Positions 39,603-50,392 are shown, counted from the stretch's first letter. The stretch is 64,000 bases of DNA from Comamonadaceae bacterium (GCA_027484575.1 JAIXSQ010000007.1:434001-498000); one strand, 5' to 3'. Numbers and translations: made by a program. Notes: generated from the sequence alone by a model not told the origin.

Positions 39603-41339
39603 ATGCGCAGCACACCGAAGAAACGCCCCGAGGAGCTTCGTTCGCAACAGTGGTTCGGCCGGCAGGACCGCGACGGCTTCGCCTACCGCAGCTGGCTCAA
39701 GGGCAAGGGCATCCCGCACGACCAGTTCGATGGCCGCCCGGTCATCGGCATCTGCAACACCTTCAGCGAGCTGACGCCCTGCAACTCGCATTTCCGCACC
39801 ATCGCCGAGCAGGTCAAGATCGGCGTGTACGAGGCCGGCGGCTTCCCGCTCGAGTTCCCCGTGATGTCACTGGGCGAGACCCTGCTGCGCCCGACGGCCA
39901 TGCTGTACCGCAACCTGGCCAGCATGGACGTCGAGGAGTCGATGCGCGGCAACCCCATCGACGGCGTGGTGCTGCTCATGGGCTGCGACAAGACCACGCC
40001 CTCGCTGCTGATGGGCGCGTCCAGCGTCGACCTGCCGGCCATCGGCGTGTCGGGCGGTCCCATGCTGTCGGGCAAGTGGCGCGGCCAGGAGCTGGGCTCG
40101 GGCACCGGCGTGTGGAGCATGAGCGAGCAGGTGCGCGCCGGCACGCTCAAGCTGCAGGACTTCTTCGAGGCCGAGAGCTGCATGCACCGCAGCCACGGCC
40201 ACTGCATGACCATGGGCACGGCGTCCACCATGGCCAGCATGGTCGAGGCACTGGGCGTGGGCCTGCCGGGCAATGCCGCCTACCCGGCGGTGGACGGCCG
40301 CCGCAACGTGATCGCGCGCAACGCCGGCCGACGCATCGTCGAGATGGTCCACGAGGACCTGGTGCTGTCGAAGATCCTCACCCGGCAGGCCTTCGAGAAC
40401 GCGATCAGGACGCTGGCGGCCATCGGCGGCTCGACCAACGCGGTGATCCACCTGATCGCCATCGCCCGCCGCATCGGCGTGGAGCTCAAGCTCGAGGACT
40501 TCGACCGGCTGGCCAGCGAGATGCCCTGCCTGGTGAACCTGCAGCCTTCGGGCAAGCACCTGATGGAGGACTTCTGCTACGCCGGCGGCCTGCCGGTGGT
40601 GATGAAGGAGATCCAGGACCACCTGCACCTCGGGCAGATCACCGCCAGCGGCAGGACCGTGGGCGAGAACATCGCCGACGCGGTGAACTACAACACCGAG
40701 GTCATCCAGCCGCTGGCGCAGCCCTTCAAGGACAAGGCCGGCATCGCGGTGCTCAAGGGCAACCTCGCCCCGCGCGGCGCGGTCATCAAGCCCAGCGCCG
40801 CCACGCCCGCGCTGATGGTGCACACCGGCCGCGCGGTGGTGTTCGAGGACATCGAGGACTTCCACGCCCGCATCGACGACGAGGACCTTGACGTGGACGA
40901 GACCTGCGTGCTGGTGCTCAAGAACTGCGGCCCCAAGGGCTACCCCGGCATGGCCGAGGTGGGCAACATGCCGCTGCCGCCCAAGATCCTGCGCAAGGGC
41001 ATCACCGACATGGTCCGCATCAGCGACGCGCGCATGAGCGGCACCGCCTACGGCACCGTGGTGCTGCACACCGCGCCCGAGGCCGCGGCCGGCGGCCCGC
41101 TGGCGCTGGTCAGGAACGGCGACCTGATCACCCTGGACGTGCCGGCGCGCAAGCTGCACCTGCACGTGGACGACGCGGAACTGGCCACCCGCCGCGCGGC
41201 CTGGACGGCACCGACCCCGCCGCTGGCCTCGGGCTACTGGAAGCTGTACGTGGACCACGTCAACCAGGCCGACGAGGGCGTGGACCTGGACTTCCTGGTG
41301 GGCAAGCGCGGCGCCTTCGTGCCGCGTGACAACCACTGA
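39603..41339 (+). CDS. IlvD/Edd family sugar-acid dehydratase (L-arabinonate dehydratase-like)
   Basis: A 578-residue protein, close to the 579-residue L-arabinonate dehydratase of Rhizobium. The iron-sulfur cysteines are in ICNTFSELTPCN, LMGCDKTTPS and ESCMHRSHGHC. The IAAIGGST-like motif appears as LAAIGGSTNAVIHL, and DARMSGTAYGTVV is present near the C-terminus. The sugar-acid branch removes water from L-arabinonate, D-fuconate, D-galactonate or D-xylonate to give the 2-keto-3-deoxy acid. Downstream dgoK and dgoA favour a hexonate such as galactonate. First gene of the rightward unit facing the regulator. Confidence 0.92.
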   Translation: MRSTPKKRPEELRSQQWFGRQDRDGFAYRSWLKGKGIPHDQFDGRPVIGICNTFSELTPCNSHFRTIAEQVKIGVYEAGGFPLEFPVMSLGETLLRPTAMLYRNLASMDVEESMRGNPIDGVVLLMGCDKTTPSLLMGASSVDLPAIGVSGGPMLSGKWRGQELGSGTGVWSMSEQVRAGTLKLQDFFEAESCMHRSHGHCMTMGTASTMASMVEALGVGLPGNAAYPAVDGRRNVIARNAGRRIVEMVHEDLVLSKILTRQAFENAIRTLAAIGGSTNAVIHLIAIARRIGVELKLEDFDRLASEMPCLVNLQPSGKHLMEDFCYAGGLPVVMKEIQDHLHLGQITASGRTVGENIADAVNYNTEVIQPLAQPFKDKAGIAVLKGNLAPRGAVIKPSAATPALMVHTGRAVVFEDIEDFHARIDDEDLDVDETCVLVLKNCGPKGYPGMAEVGNMPLPPKILRKGITDMVRISDARMSGTAYGTVVLHTAPEAAAGGPLALVRNGDLITLDVPARKLHLHVDDAELATRRAAWTAPTPPLASGYWKLYVDHVNQADEGVDLDFLVGKRGAFVPRDNH

Positions 41340-41367
41340 CGCCGCAGCCGCCATGCCCCCCGGGCCC

Positions 41368-41528
41368 GTCGTCCCCGCGCAGGCGGGGACCCACGCCCCA
41401 CCACCGTGCCTGACCGTGGTTGCCCGCCCGTGCGGGCATGACGCAGTCCCTCCCGTCGTCCCCGCGGATGCGGGGACCCACGTTCCACCACCGCGCCCGA
41501 CCGTGGATGCCCGCCCGCGCGGGCGCGG
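41368..41528. repeat. Two tandem palindromic repeats, type B
   Basis: Copy one (41368-41443) pairs CCCCGCGCAGGCGGGG with GCCCGCCCGTGCGGGC; copy two (41455-41528) pairs CCCCGCGGATGCGGGG with GCCCGCCCGCGCGGGC. Each has a CCGTGG/CCCACG flank. They fill the gap between the dehydratase and dgoK, so they would be transcribed inside the catabolic mRNA. Confidence 0.75.
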
Positions 41529-41540
41529 CGGGGCACGCCC

Positions 41541-42452
41541 ATGACCGCGCTCCTCGCCCTCGACTGGGGCACCACCTCGCTGCGCGCCGCGCGCATCGCG
41601 GCCGACGGCACGGTGCTCGAGGAGCGCCACCTGGGCGAGCGGGGCATCCTGCATGTCGAGCCCGGCGGCTTTCCCGCCGTGTTCGCGCAGGCCCTGGCCG
41701 GCTGGGACCCGGCGCCCGGCACGCGCGTGCTGGCCTGCGGCATGGTGGGCAGCCGCCAGGGCTGGGTCGAGGCGCCCTACTGCGCCTGCCCGGCCGGCGC
41801 GCCCGAGCTGGTGCGGGCGCTGGCCTGGATCCCCGAGGCCGCCCCCGGCGTGCGCCTGGGCCTGGTGCCCGGCCTGTCCACCGAGGACGCCGACGGCGTG
41901 CCCGACGTGCTGCGCGGCGAGGAGACGCAGGTGCTGGGCGCGCTGGACCTGCTGGGCATCGACGACGGGCTGTTCGTGCTGCCCGGCACGCACAGCAAGT
42001 GGCTCACCGTGCGGTCCGGCCGCATCACCGACTTCGCCACCAGCATGACCGGCGAGGTCTACGGCCTGCTGCGCCACCAGTCCATCCTGGCGCGCACGCT
42101 GCCGCCCGACGACGGCCCGCTCGATGCAGAGGCCTTCGTCGCCGGCGTGCGGCGCGCCCGCTCGGCCGGCGGCCTGCTGCGCAGCGCCTTCGGCGTGCGC
42201 GCCCTGTCGCTGTTCGACCGCCTGCCCGAGGCCGCCCGCCCCAGCCACCTGTCGGGCCTGGTGATCGGCGAGGAACTGCGCGTGCACCTGGCCGCCGCCG
42301 GCGGGCAGTCCCCCATCCTGGTCGGCAGCCCCGCCCTGGCCGAGCGCTACACGCTGGCGCTGCAGGCCCTGGGCCAGGGCAGCCGCAGCGTGCCGGCCGC
42401 CACCTGGCGCGGCCTGTGGCGCATCGCACGCGCCCTGGAGTCCACCCCATGA
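41541..42452 (+). CDS. dgoK: 2-dehydro-3-deoxygalactonokinase
   Basis: A 303-residue sugar-acid kinase of the DgoK family. ATP-site features are LALDWGTTSLRAARI at the N-terminus and the GTHSKWL motif near the middle, followed by DFATSMTGEVYGLLRHQSIL and VGSPALAERYTLAL at the C-terminus. It phosphorylates 2-keto-3-deoxygalactonate at C6 with ATP in the cytoplasm. The stop overlaps the dgoA start (ATGA), so the two are translationally coupled. Confidence 0.93.
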   Translation: MTALLALDWGTTSLRAARIAADGTVLEERHLGERGILHVEPGGFPAVFAQALAGWDPAPGTRVLACGMVGSRQGWVEAPYCACPAGAPELVRALAWIPEAAPGVRLGLVPGLSTEDADGVPDVLRGEETQVLGALDLLGIDDGLFVLPGTHSKWLTVRSGRITDFATSMTGEVYGLLRHQSILARTLPPDDGPLDAEAFVAGVRRARSAGGLLRSAFGVRALSLFDRLPEAARPSHLSGLVIGEELRVHLAAAGGQSPILVGSPALAERYTLALQALGQGSRSVPAATWRGLWRIARALESTP

Positions 42453-43096
42453 CCCCCACCGACCCCGCCGCCCTGCTGCGCACCCACCTGGCGGCCTGCC
42501 CGCTGGTCGCGATCCTGCGCGGCCTCACACCCGCCGAGGCGCTGCCCGTGGGGCAGGCGCTGGTCGATGCCGGGCTGCGCCTGCTCGAGGTCCCGCTGAA
42601 CTCGCCGCAGCCGCTGGACAGCATCGCGCAGCTGGCCGCCGCCTTCCCCCAGGCGCTGGTGGGCGCCGGCACGGTGCTCACGCCGGCCGATGTGCAGGCG
42701 GTGCACCGCGCCGGCGGCCGGCTGGTGGTGGCCCCGAACTTCAGCGAGGCGGTGGTGCGCCAGGCCGTGGCGCTGGGCATGGTCGCCCTGCCCGGCGTGG
42801 CCACGCCCACCGAGGCCTTCGCCGCCCTGGCCGCCGGCGCGCACGGCCTGAAGCTGTTCCCCGCCGAGATGGTCACGCCCGCCGTGCTCAAGGCGCTGCG
42901 GGCGGTGCTGCCGCGCGAGGCCCTGCTGCTGCCGGTGGGCGGCATCGCCGCGGCCCACTTGGCCGGCTGGCGCGCGGCCGGCGCCGATGGCTGGGGCATC
43001 GGCTCCTCGCTGTACGCCCCCGGCGTCGATGCGGCCACGGTGGGCGAGCGGGCCCGCGTGCTGGTCGCCGCCGCCGCAGGCACACTGCGGGCATGA
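42449..43096 (+). CDS. dgoA: 2-dehydro-3-deoxy-6-phosphogalactonate aldolase
   Basis: A 215-residue KDPG/KDPGal-type class I aldolase. The N-terminal PLVAILRGLTPAEA, the EVPLNSPQPLDSI motif typical of the KDPGal branch (Edd-pathway Eda has a different segment here), GAGTVLTPADV, and the Schiff-base Lys in GLKLFPAEM are visible. It splits KDPGal into pyruvate and glyceraldehyde 3-phosphate. It overlaps dgoK upstream and the dehydrogenase gene downstream, each by four bases. Confidence 0.93.
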   Translation: MTPTDPAALLRTHLAACPLVAILRGLTPAEALPVGQALVDAGLRLLEVPLNSPQPLDSIAQLAAAFPQALVGAGTVLTPADVQAVHRAGGRLVVAPNFSEAVVRQAVALGMVALPGVATPTEAFAALAAGAHGLKLFPAEMVTPAVLKALRAVLPREALLLPVGGIAAAHLAGWRAAGADGWGIGSSLYAPGVDAATVGERARVLVAAAAGTLRA

Positions 43097-43920
43097 GCCC
43101 GCCCGCCCCCGCCGCCACCCCCGAAGCCACCCCCGACCCCATCCGCTACGGCCTGCGCGGCCGCGTCTGCATCGTCACGGGCGGTGCCCAGGGCATCGGC
43201 GAGGCCTGCGTGCGGCGCTTCGCCGGCGAGGGCGCGCTGCCGGTCATCGCCGACGTCGCGGCCGCGCGCGGCCAGGCGCTGGCGGCGGAACTGGGCGCCC
43301 TGTTCGTGCCCTGCGACGTGGGCGACAAGGCGCAGGTCGACGCGCTGGTCGCGCAGGTGCTGCAGCGCCACGGCCGCATCGACGTGCTGGTGAGCAACGC
43401 CGGCATCTTCAAGTCCGGCGACTTCCTCGACGTGAGCGAGGCCGACTTCGACGCCGTGCTGCGGGTCAACCTCAAGGGCGCCTTCCTGGTGGGGCAGGCG
43501 GTGGCGCGCGCCATGGCCGCGCAGGCCCCGCGGGCCGACGGCAGCCGCGGCGCCATCGTGCACATGAGCTCGGTGAACGCCCGCGTCGCGATCCCCGCCA
43601 TCGCCAGCTACAACGTCTCCAAGGGCGGCATCGACCAGCTCACCCGCGCGATGGCGCTGGCCCTGGCCGACCACGGCATCCGCGTGAACGCGGTCGCGCC
43701 CGGCACCATCGCCACCGAGCTGGCCGCGCGGGCGGTGCTCACCAGCGAGGAGCAGCGGCTGCGCATCCTGGGCCGCACGCCGATGAAGCGCCTGGGCACG
43801 CCCGACGAGGTGGCGCAGGCGGTGGCCTGGCTGGCCAGCGACGCGGCGGCCTACGTCACCGGCGAGGTGGTGGTGGTCGACGGCGGGCGGCTGGCGCTGA
43901 ACTACACCGTGCCCGTGTGA
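43093..43920 (+). CDS. Short-chain dehydrogenase, probable sugar dehydrogenase
   Basis: A 275-residue classical SDR. A Pro/Ala-rich lead of about 22 residues precedes the fold. TGGAQGIG, SNAGIF, the catalytic Ser in HMSSVNA and YNVSKGG are all present. The C-terminus VVDGGRLALNYTVPV resembles glucose- or galactose-1-dehydrogenase relatives. As last gene of the dgoK-dgoA unit it probably oxidises an aldose (galactose, arabinose or fucose) to its lactone, or a related alcohol step; the substrate is inferred only from position. Confidence 0.88.
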   Translation: MSPPAPAATPEATPDPIRYGLRGRVCIVTGGAQGIGEACVRRFAGEGALPVIADVAAARGQALAAELGALFVPCDVGDKAQVDALVAQVLQRHGRIDVLVSNAGIFKSGDFLDVSEADFDAVLRVNLKGAFLVGQAVARAMAAQAPRADGSRGAIVHMSSVNARVAIPAIASYNVSKGGIDQLTRAMALALADHGIRVNAVAPGTIATELAARAVLTSEEQRLRILGRTPMKRLGTPDEVAQAVAWLASDAAAYVTGEVVVVDGGRLALNYTVPV

Positions 43921-43938
43921 ACTCGGGGCGGCCGGCCG

Positions 43939-43964
43939 CACGGCTGTCGGCGCCCTCCTACAGG
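43939..43964 (+). promoter_or_regulatory. Promoter-like CACGG ... CTCCTACA element
   Basis: CACGG at 43939-43943 and CTCCTACAGG from 43955. It resembles the element ahead of 48445 and 55669 but with one base less spacing. It lies 40-60 bases before the hybrid histidine kinase start. Confidence 0.35.
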
Positions 43965-44000
43965 CCCAGCTGAGCCGTGGCGCGACACTGTCGCGTCCCC

Positions 44001-46727
44001 ATGCAGTCCCATGACCACCCTTTCCTGGCGGGCGGCGGCGCCGCCGGCGCGCAGCTGCGTGCCCACGACTGGGCCGCCACCCCGCTGGGGCCGCCGGGCG
44101 ACTGGCCGGCGGCGCTGCGCACCGTGGTCGCGATCCTGCTGGCGTCCAACCAGCCGATGTTCGTCGCCTGGGGGCCGGACAGGACGCTGCTGTACAACGA
44201 GCCGTACACCGCCATCCTGGGCCAGCGCCACCCCGGGGCCCTGGGGCGCGACTTCCTGGCCGTGTGGCACGACATCCGCGACGACCTCGCCCCGCTGGTG
44301 GCGCAGGCCTGGCGCGGCGAGCCGGTGCAGGCCGACGACATCACGCTGTGGATGGAGCGCGGCGGCCGGCGCGAGGAGACGCACTTCTCGTTCTTCTACT
44401 CGCCGGTGCGCGATGCCTCGGGCGCCGTGGCGGGCCTGTTCTGCGCCTGCACCGACACGACCGCGCAGGTGCTGGCGCAGCGCCGGCTCGCCGCCAGCGA
44501 GGCCCTGTACCGCGGCGTGCTCACGCACATGGCCGAAGCCTTCGCGCTGTTCGACCACGGATTCCGGCTGCTGGACGTCAACGAGACCGCCTTGCGGATG
44601 GAGGACGGCCGCACGCGCGCGCAGATGCTGGGCCGCACGCACTGGGACCTGTACCCCGGCACCGAGGACTCGCTGCTCGGGCGGATGTACCTGCAATGCA
44701 TGGCCGACCGGCAGCCGCGCACCATGGAGCACCACTACCGCTGGCCGCACGGCGGCGAGAGCTGGCTGGAGGCGCGGGCGCAGCCGGTGCCCGAGGGCCT
44801 GGCGATCTTCTACCGCGACATCACCGCGCACCGCCGGCTCATGCGCGACCTGGCCGACTCGGCCGAGCGGGTGCAGCTGGCGCTGGACGCCGGGGCGATC
44901 GTCGGCACCTGGGTCTGGGACGCGACGGCCGACCTGCTGCTGGCCGACGCGCGCTTCGCCCGCACCTTCGGCCTGGACGAGCAGCGGTGCGCCACCGGGC
45001 TGCCGCTGGCCCCGGTGCTCGCGTCCATCCATCCGGACGACCGCGGCATGGTCGCGCAGGCCATCGAGGCGGCGGCCGGCGCGGGCGGCCGCTACCGCTG
45101 CGAGTACCGCGTCAAGTCCGGCGACGGCTGGACCTGGCTGGAGGCCAACGGCCACGTGGAGACCGACGCCCGCGGGCACCAGCGCTTTCCCGGCGTGCTG
45201 ATCGACATCAGCGCGCGCCGCCAGGCGCAGGCCGAGCGCGATGCGGCGCACGCGCTGCTGCGCACCATCGTCGACGCGGTGCCCGGCGTGGTCTATGCCA
45301 AGGACCGCGCCGGCCGCATGCTGGTGGCCAACCGGGGCACCGCCGAGCTGGTGGGCAAGCCGCCCGAGCGGTTCCTGGGCTGCACCGACCTGGAGTTCCT
45401 GGAGGACCCGGTCCAGGCACAGGCCGTCATGGCCAACGACCGCCGCATCATGGACAGCGGCGTGGCCGAGCAGGTCGAGGAGGACGTGCGGCTGCCCGAC
45501 GGCACCCCCGCGCGCTGGCTGTCGACCAAGGCGCCGCTGCGCGATGCGGCCGGCCAGGTGATCGGGCTGATCGGCTCGTCGGTCGACATCTCCGAGCGCA
45601 AGCGCACCGAGGAGGCGCTGCGCGAGTCCGACCGGCGCAAGGGCGAGTTCCTCGCGGTGCTGTCGCACGAGCTGCGCAACCCGCTGGCGCCGATCCGCAA
45701 CGGCCTGCACCTGCTCGAGCGGGCCCCGCCCGGCACGCCCGCGGCGCAGCGCGCGCTGCAGATCATCCGGCGCCAGTCCGACCACCTGGCGCGCCTGGTC
45801 GACGACCTGCTGGACCTCACCCGCATCTCCAACGGCAAGATCGCGCTGCAGCCGCGGCGGCTGGACCTGCGCGTGCTGGTCGAGCGCGCCGGCGCCGACT
45901 TCCAGCCCATGCTGGCCGAGTGCGGCATCGGCTTGCTGCAGCAGCCGGGCGACACGCCCGTGTGGGTCGACGCCGACGACACCCGCATCAGCCAGGTGGT
46001 GGGCAACCTGCTGCACAACGCGCTCAAGTTCACCCCGGCCGGGGGCTGCATCACCGTGGCCCTGCAGGCCTGCGGCGGCGAGGCCGTGCTCGAGGTGCGC
46101 GACACCGGGGCCGGGATGGAGCCGGCCTTCATCCCCGGCATGTTCGAGCCCTTCGCCCAGGGCGCCCAGACGCTGGCACGCAGCAAGGGCGGGCTGGGCC
46201 TGGGCCTGCCGCTGGTGCGCGGGCTGGTGCAGTTGCACGGCGGCCGAGTGGCCGCCCACAGCGACGGCTTGGGGCGCGGCGCGGTGTTCACCATCGCCCT
46301 GCCGCTGGCAGCGCCGGCGCTGCCGGACGACGCCGCCGCCGTGGACGGCGCCACGCCCGCGCACACGGCCGGGCGGGACGTGCTGATCGTCGAGGACAAC
46401 CAGGATGCGGCAACCACCCTGGCGCAGCTGCTCGAACTGGAGGGGCACCACACCCGCGTGGCCGGCGACGGCGCCACGGCGCTGGCGCTGGCGCGGCAGC
46501 GGGCCCCCGACCTGGTGCTGTGCGACATCGGCCTGCCCGGCATGGACGGCTACGAGATCGGCCGGCGCCTGCGCGCCGAGCCGCAGCTGGCCGGCACCCG
46601 GCTGGTGGCGCTGAGCGGCTATGCGCAGCCCGAGGACCGCGAGCGCTCGCGCGCCAGCGGCTTCGACCGCCACCTGGCCAAGCCGGTCGACCCGCAGGTG
46701 GTGCTGGCGATGCTGGCGGCGCTGTGA
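44001..46727 (+). CDS. Hybrid sensor histidine kinase with multiple PAS domains
   Basis: A 908-residue soluble kinase from ATG 44001; a GTG at 43977 is an alternative. No membrane helices. In order: four PAS-like domains (about 40-155, 165-275, 285-395, 400-525), HisKA with the phosphorylated His556 in VLSHELRNPL, HATPase (about 650-760) with NLLHNALKFTP, DTGAGM and KGGLGLGLPLV, then a receiver domain (about 790-905) with phospho-acceptor Asp842 in CDIGLPGMDGYE. The signal is probably an intracellular cue such as redox state or light, judging by the PAS repeats. No partner output regulator is adjacent; the LuxR-type regulator at 51993 is 5 kb away. Confidence 0.92.
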   Translation: MQSHDHPFLAGGGAAGAQLRAHDWAATPLGPPGDWPAALRTVVAILLASNQPMFVAWGPDRTLLYNEPYTAILGQRHPGALGRDFLAVWHDIRDDLAPLVAQAWRGEPVQADDITLWMERGGRREETHFSFFYSPVRDASGAVAGLFCACTDTTAQVLAQRRLAASEALYRGVLTHMAEAFALFDHGFRLLDVNETALRMEDGRTRAQMLGRTHWDLYPGTEDSLLGRMYLQCMADRQPRTMEHHYRWPHGGESWLEARAQPVPEGLAIFYRDITAHRRLMRDLADSAERVQLALDAGAIVGTWVWDATADLLLADARFARTFGLDEQRCATGLPLAPVLASIHPDDRGMVAQAIEAAAGAGGRYRCEYRVKSGDGWTWLEANGHVETDARGHQRFPGVLIDISARRQAQAERDAAHALLRTIVDAVPGVVYAKDRAGRMLVANRGTAELVGKPPERFLGCTDLEFLEDPVQAQAVMANDRRIMDSGVAEQVEEDVRLPDGTPARWLSTKAPLRDAAGQVIGLIGSSVDISERKRTEEALRESDRRKGEFLAVLSHELRNPLAPIRNGLHLLERAPPGTPAAQRALQIIRRQSDHLARLVDDLLDLTRISNGKIALQPRRLDLRVLVERAGADFQPMLAECGIGLLQQPGDTPVWVDADDTRISQVVGNLLHNALKFTPAGGCITVALQACGGEAVLEVRDTGAGMEPAFIPGMFEPFAQGAQTLARSKGGLGLGLPLVRGLVQLHGGRVAAHSDGLGRGAVFTIALPLAAPALPDDAAAVDGATPAHTAGRDVLIVEDNQDAATTLAQLLELEGHHTRVAGDGATALALARQRAPDLVLCDIGLPGMDGYEIGRRLRAEPQLAGTRLVALSGYAQPEDRERSRASGFDRHLAKPVDPQVVLAMLAAL

Positions 46728-46736
46728 GCGCTTCGC

Positions 46737-46808
46737 CATCCCCGCGCAGGCGGGGACCCACGGTCATCCCGCAGCGCCGCCTCGCGCCTGCCCGCATGCG
46801 CGGGCATG
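46737..46808. repeat. Palindromic intergenic repeat, type B
   Basis: Opposed hairpins CCCCGCGCAGGCGGGG and CCCGCATGCGCGGG, 9 bases after the histidine kinase stop. It separates that gene from the convergent aldehyde dehydrogenase gene. Confidence 0.7.
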
Positions 46809-46827
46809 GCGGCCTGGCGCCCGCCCG

Positions 46828-48267
46828 TCAGACGTTCGCGACCGCGACCGCGCGCACGTTCAGGTAGGCCTCGAGCGCCTCGGGGCCACCCTCGCTGCCG
46901 TAGCCCGAATCCTTGATGCCGCCGAAGGGCAGCTCGGCCGAGGGCATGGCGGGCATGTTGACCCACAGCATGCCCACCTCGACGCGGCGGGTCAGCAGGT
47001 CGGCGTTCTTCAGCGACTTCGTGAACGCGTAGCCGGCCAGGCCGTACGACAGCCGGTTGGCCTCGGCGATGGCCTCGTCCAGCTGGGTGAAGCCGCGGAT
47101 CGCCGCCATCGGGCCGAAGGGCTCGTCGTTGAACACCTTGGCGTCCAGCGGCACCTCGTCGAGCACGGTGGGCTGCCAGAAGTTGCCCGCATCGCCGATG
47201 CGCGCGCCGCCGGCCAGCACCTTGGCGCCCTTGGCGACGGCGTCCTGGGTGAACTCCTGCATCGCCGTCAGGCGGCGCGGGTTCGCCAACGGGCCCATCT
47301 GCGTGCCCTCGGCCAGGCCGTCGCCCACCTTGAGCTTGCTGGCCTGCGCCGCCAGCGCGGCGGCGAACTCGGCGCGCACGCTCTCGTGCACCAGGAAGCG
47401 CGTCGGCGAGATGCAGACCTGGCCGGCGTTGCGGAACTTGGCCGCGCCGGCCGACTTGACCGCCAGCGCGATGTCGGCGTCCTCGCAGACGATCACCGGC
47501 GCATGGCCGCCCAGCTCCATGGTCACGCGCTTCATGTGCTGGCCGGCCATCGCGGCCAGCTGCTTGCCCACCGGGGTCGAGCCGGTGAAGGTGATCTTGC
47601 GGATCGCCGGGTGCGGGATCAGGTAGCCCGAGATCTCGGCCGGGTTGCCGTAGACCAGGCCCAGCACGCCGGGCGGCAGGCCGGCGTCGTGGAAGGCGCG
47701 GATCAGCTCGGCGGGGCCGGCGGGGGTCTCCTCGGGCGCCTTGACCAGCATCGAGCAGCCGGCGGCCAGCGCGGCGCCGACCTTGCGCACCACCTGGTTG
47801 ATCGGGAAGTTCCAGGGCGTGAAGGCGGCCACCGGGCCCACGGGGTCCTTGACCACCATCTGGCGCACCGCCAGGTTCCAGCGCGAGGGCACGATGCGGC
47901 CGTACACGCGCAGGCCTTCCTCGGCGAACCACTCGATGATGTCAGCGGCGGCCAGCGCCTCGCCCTTGGCCTCGGCCAGGGGCTTGCCCTGCTCCTGCGT
48001 CATCAGGCGGCCGATCGCCTCGGCGCGCTCGCGCATGAAGCCGGCGGCCTTGCGCATGACCTTGCTGCGGTCCGCCGGGGTCATGTCGCGCCAGGTGGCG
48101 AAGCCCTTCTGCGACGCGGCGATGGCCTTGTCCAGGTCGGCGCGGCCGGCATGGGCCACGCGGCCGATCTCGGCGCCCGAGGCGGGGTTGAACACGGCGA
48201 GGCTGCGGCCGTCCGCGGCGTCCTGCCACTGGCCATCGATGTAGAGCTGGGTGTTGGGGTACGTCAT
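46828..48267 (-). CDS. NAD(P)-dependent aldehyde dehydrogenase, succinate-semialdehyde type
   Basis: A 479-residue enzyme from ATG 48267. The family motifs are [21 protein letters not shown], the general-base Glu in TMELGGHAP and the catalytic Cys in [12 protein letters not shown]. Best fit is the succinate-semialdehyde dehydrogenase group, which also includes 2-ketoglutarate-semialdehyde dehydrogenases. The latter would link to an oxidative pentonate route and the arabinonate-type dehydratase 6 kb away. However, no 2-keto-3-deoxypentonate dehydratase is visible and the gene is not in that operon, so the link is weak. Cytoplasmic. Confidence 0.9.
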   Translation of the reverse strand: MTYPNTQLYIDGQWQDAADGRSLAVFNPASGAEIGRVAHAGRADLDKAIAASQKGFATWRDMTPADRSKVMRKAAGFMRERAEAIGRLMTQEQGKPLAEAKGEALAAADIIEWFAEEGLRVYGRIVPSRWNLAVRQMVVKDPVGPVAAFTPWNFPINQVVRKVGAALAAGCSMLVKAPEETPAGPAELIRAFHDAGLPPGVLGLVYGNPAEISGYLIPHPAIRKITFTGSTPVGKQLAAMAGQHMKRVTMELGGHAPVIVCEDADIALAVKSAGAAKFRNAGQVCISPTRFLVHESVRAEFAAALAAQASKLKVGDGLAEGTQMGPLANPRRLTAMQEFTQDAVAKGAKVLAGGARIGDAGNFWQPTVLDEVPLDAKVFNDEPFGPMAAIRGFTQLDEAIAEANRLSYGLAGYAFTKSLKNADLLTRRVEVGMLWVNMPAMPSAELPFGGIKDSGYGSEGGPEALEAYLNVRAVAVANV

Positions 48268-48360
48268 GGGGCAAGTCTCCTCTCGGGCAAACGCGCATTC
48301 TGGCCGAAACGCGCACGGTCCTGCCCGGGCCCGGGCCGCCAACGCGACGGTTGCCGCGCA

Positions 48361-48412
48361 ATGGCCCGACCGGGCCAGCCCGCCCCACGGCCGACGCAGC
48401 GGCTCCTATAAA
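48361..48412 (+). promoter_or_regulatory. Shared 16-mer and promoter-like element, copy 1
   Basis: ATGGCCCGACCGGGCC (48361-48376, containing GGCCC-GACC-GGGCC) is identical to 55563-55578. Then CGCCCCACGG (48381-48390), 12 bases, CTCCTA (48403-48408), the same arrangement as at 55606-55633. TATAAA at 48407-48412 is a good -10 box for the gene at 48445. Confidence 0.6.
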
Positions 48413-48444
48413 GAAGCTCCAAGAGCCAGCGGAGCAGTTCTTCC

Positions 48445-49414
<970 letters not shown>

Positions 49415-49422
<8 letters not shown>

Positions 49423-50377
49423 GGCGGCGGCCGATCCCGCCGCGCTCGGGGCGCGCTGGCTCGCGGCCATGCGCGCCGGCGACTGGGAGCGCGCCTGGCA
49501 GGCCAGCGATGCGCTCGAAGCCCCCCGGCGCGCCGGCGCGCCGCGCCAGGGCCACCACCTGACCTGGGACGGCACGCCGCCGGACGGCCGCGTGGTGCGC
49601 GTGCGCTGCGAGCACGGCTTGGGCGACACGCTGCAGGCCCTGCGCTTCCTGCCCGCGCTGGCGGCCCGCGCCCGCCGGCTGCACCTGATGGCCCAGCCGC
49701 CGCTGGTGCCGCTGCTGCAGGGCGTCCCCGGCCTGGGCGCGGTGCACGACGCCTGGCAGGGCGCCGCCAGCTGGCCCGCCGCCGAGGTCGAGCTGGAAGT
49801 GACCGAGCTGGCCTACGCGGCGCGCGCGCAACCGCAGGCGCTGCCGCCGGCCGACCCGGGCATCGGCGTGCGGCTGCCCGCCTTCGCGCTGCCCGGCGAT
49901 CCGTCGGACCGGCGCCCGCGCATCGGCCTGGCCTGGGCCGCCAGCGACTGGGACCGCCGCCGCGACGTGCCGCTGGATGCGCTGGCGCCCCTGCTGGCCC
50001 TGCGGCACCTGCGCTGGCTGGGCCTGCAGCACGGCCCGGCGCGCGAGGACCCGCGGGTGGCCGCGTCGGCCATCGAGCCACTGTGGAGCCGCACGGCGGC
50101 GATCGCCGACTGCGCCGCGGCCATGCAGGCGCTGGACGCGCTGGTGCTGGTCGACGGCATGCCGGCGCACCTGGCGGGCCTGCTGGGCCGGCCCACCTGG
50201 CTGCTGCTGCAGCACACGGCCGACTGGCGCTGGGGCGACGCGGGCAGCCGCACGCCGTGGTACCCGTCGCTGCAGCTGGCGCGCCAGCCCGCGCCGGGCG
50301 ACTGGGCCGGCGCGGTCGAGGCGGTGCGGGCGGCCCTGCTCGCCCGTTGGCCGACGCCCGCGCGCGGCACCGGCTGA
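49415..50377 (+). CDS. GT-B-like (glycosyltransferase family 9 / TPR-associated) protein
   Basis: A 320-residue protein from GTG 49415, overlapping the uxs stop. The pattern [18 protein letters not shown], a central [29 protein letters not shown], then [34 protein letters not shown] and [12 protein letters not shown] matches the GT-B C-terminal module usually attached to TPR repeats in bacterial proteins. Here a short helical lead (about 1-45) replaces the TPRs. It may transfer a sugar to a protein or glycan; coupling to uxs suggests UDP-xylose use, which is inference. It has no signal peptide. Confidence 0.78.
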
Positions 50378-50392
50378 CCGCCGCGCTGGTCC

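Noticed and set aside
41368..41528. Possible CRISPR-like or tandem array
   Set aside because: Only two units, each internally palindromic, with no equal-length spacers and no cas genes. It fits dispersed paired-hairpin repeats.
46828..48267. Aldehyde dehydrogenase as the last step of an oxidative pentonate (Weimberg-type) pathway
   Set aside because: The required 2-keto-3-deoxypentonate dehydratase is not visible and the gene is separated from the dehydratase locus by a histidine kinase gene; kept only as an alternative.
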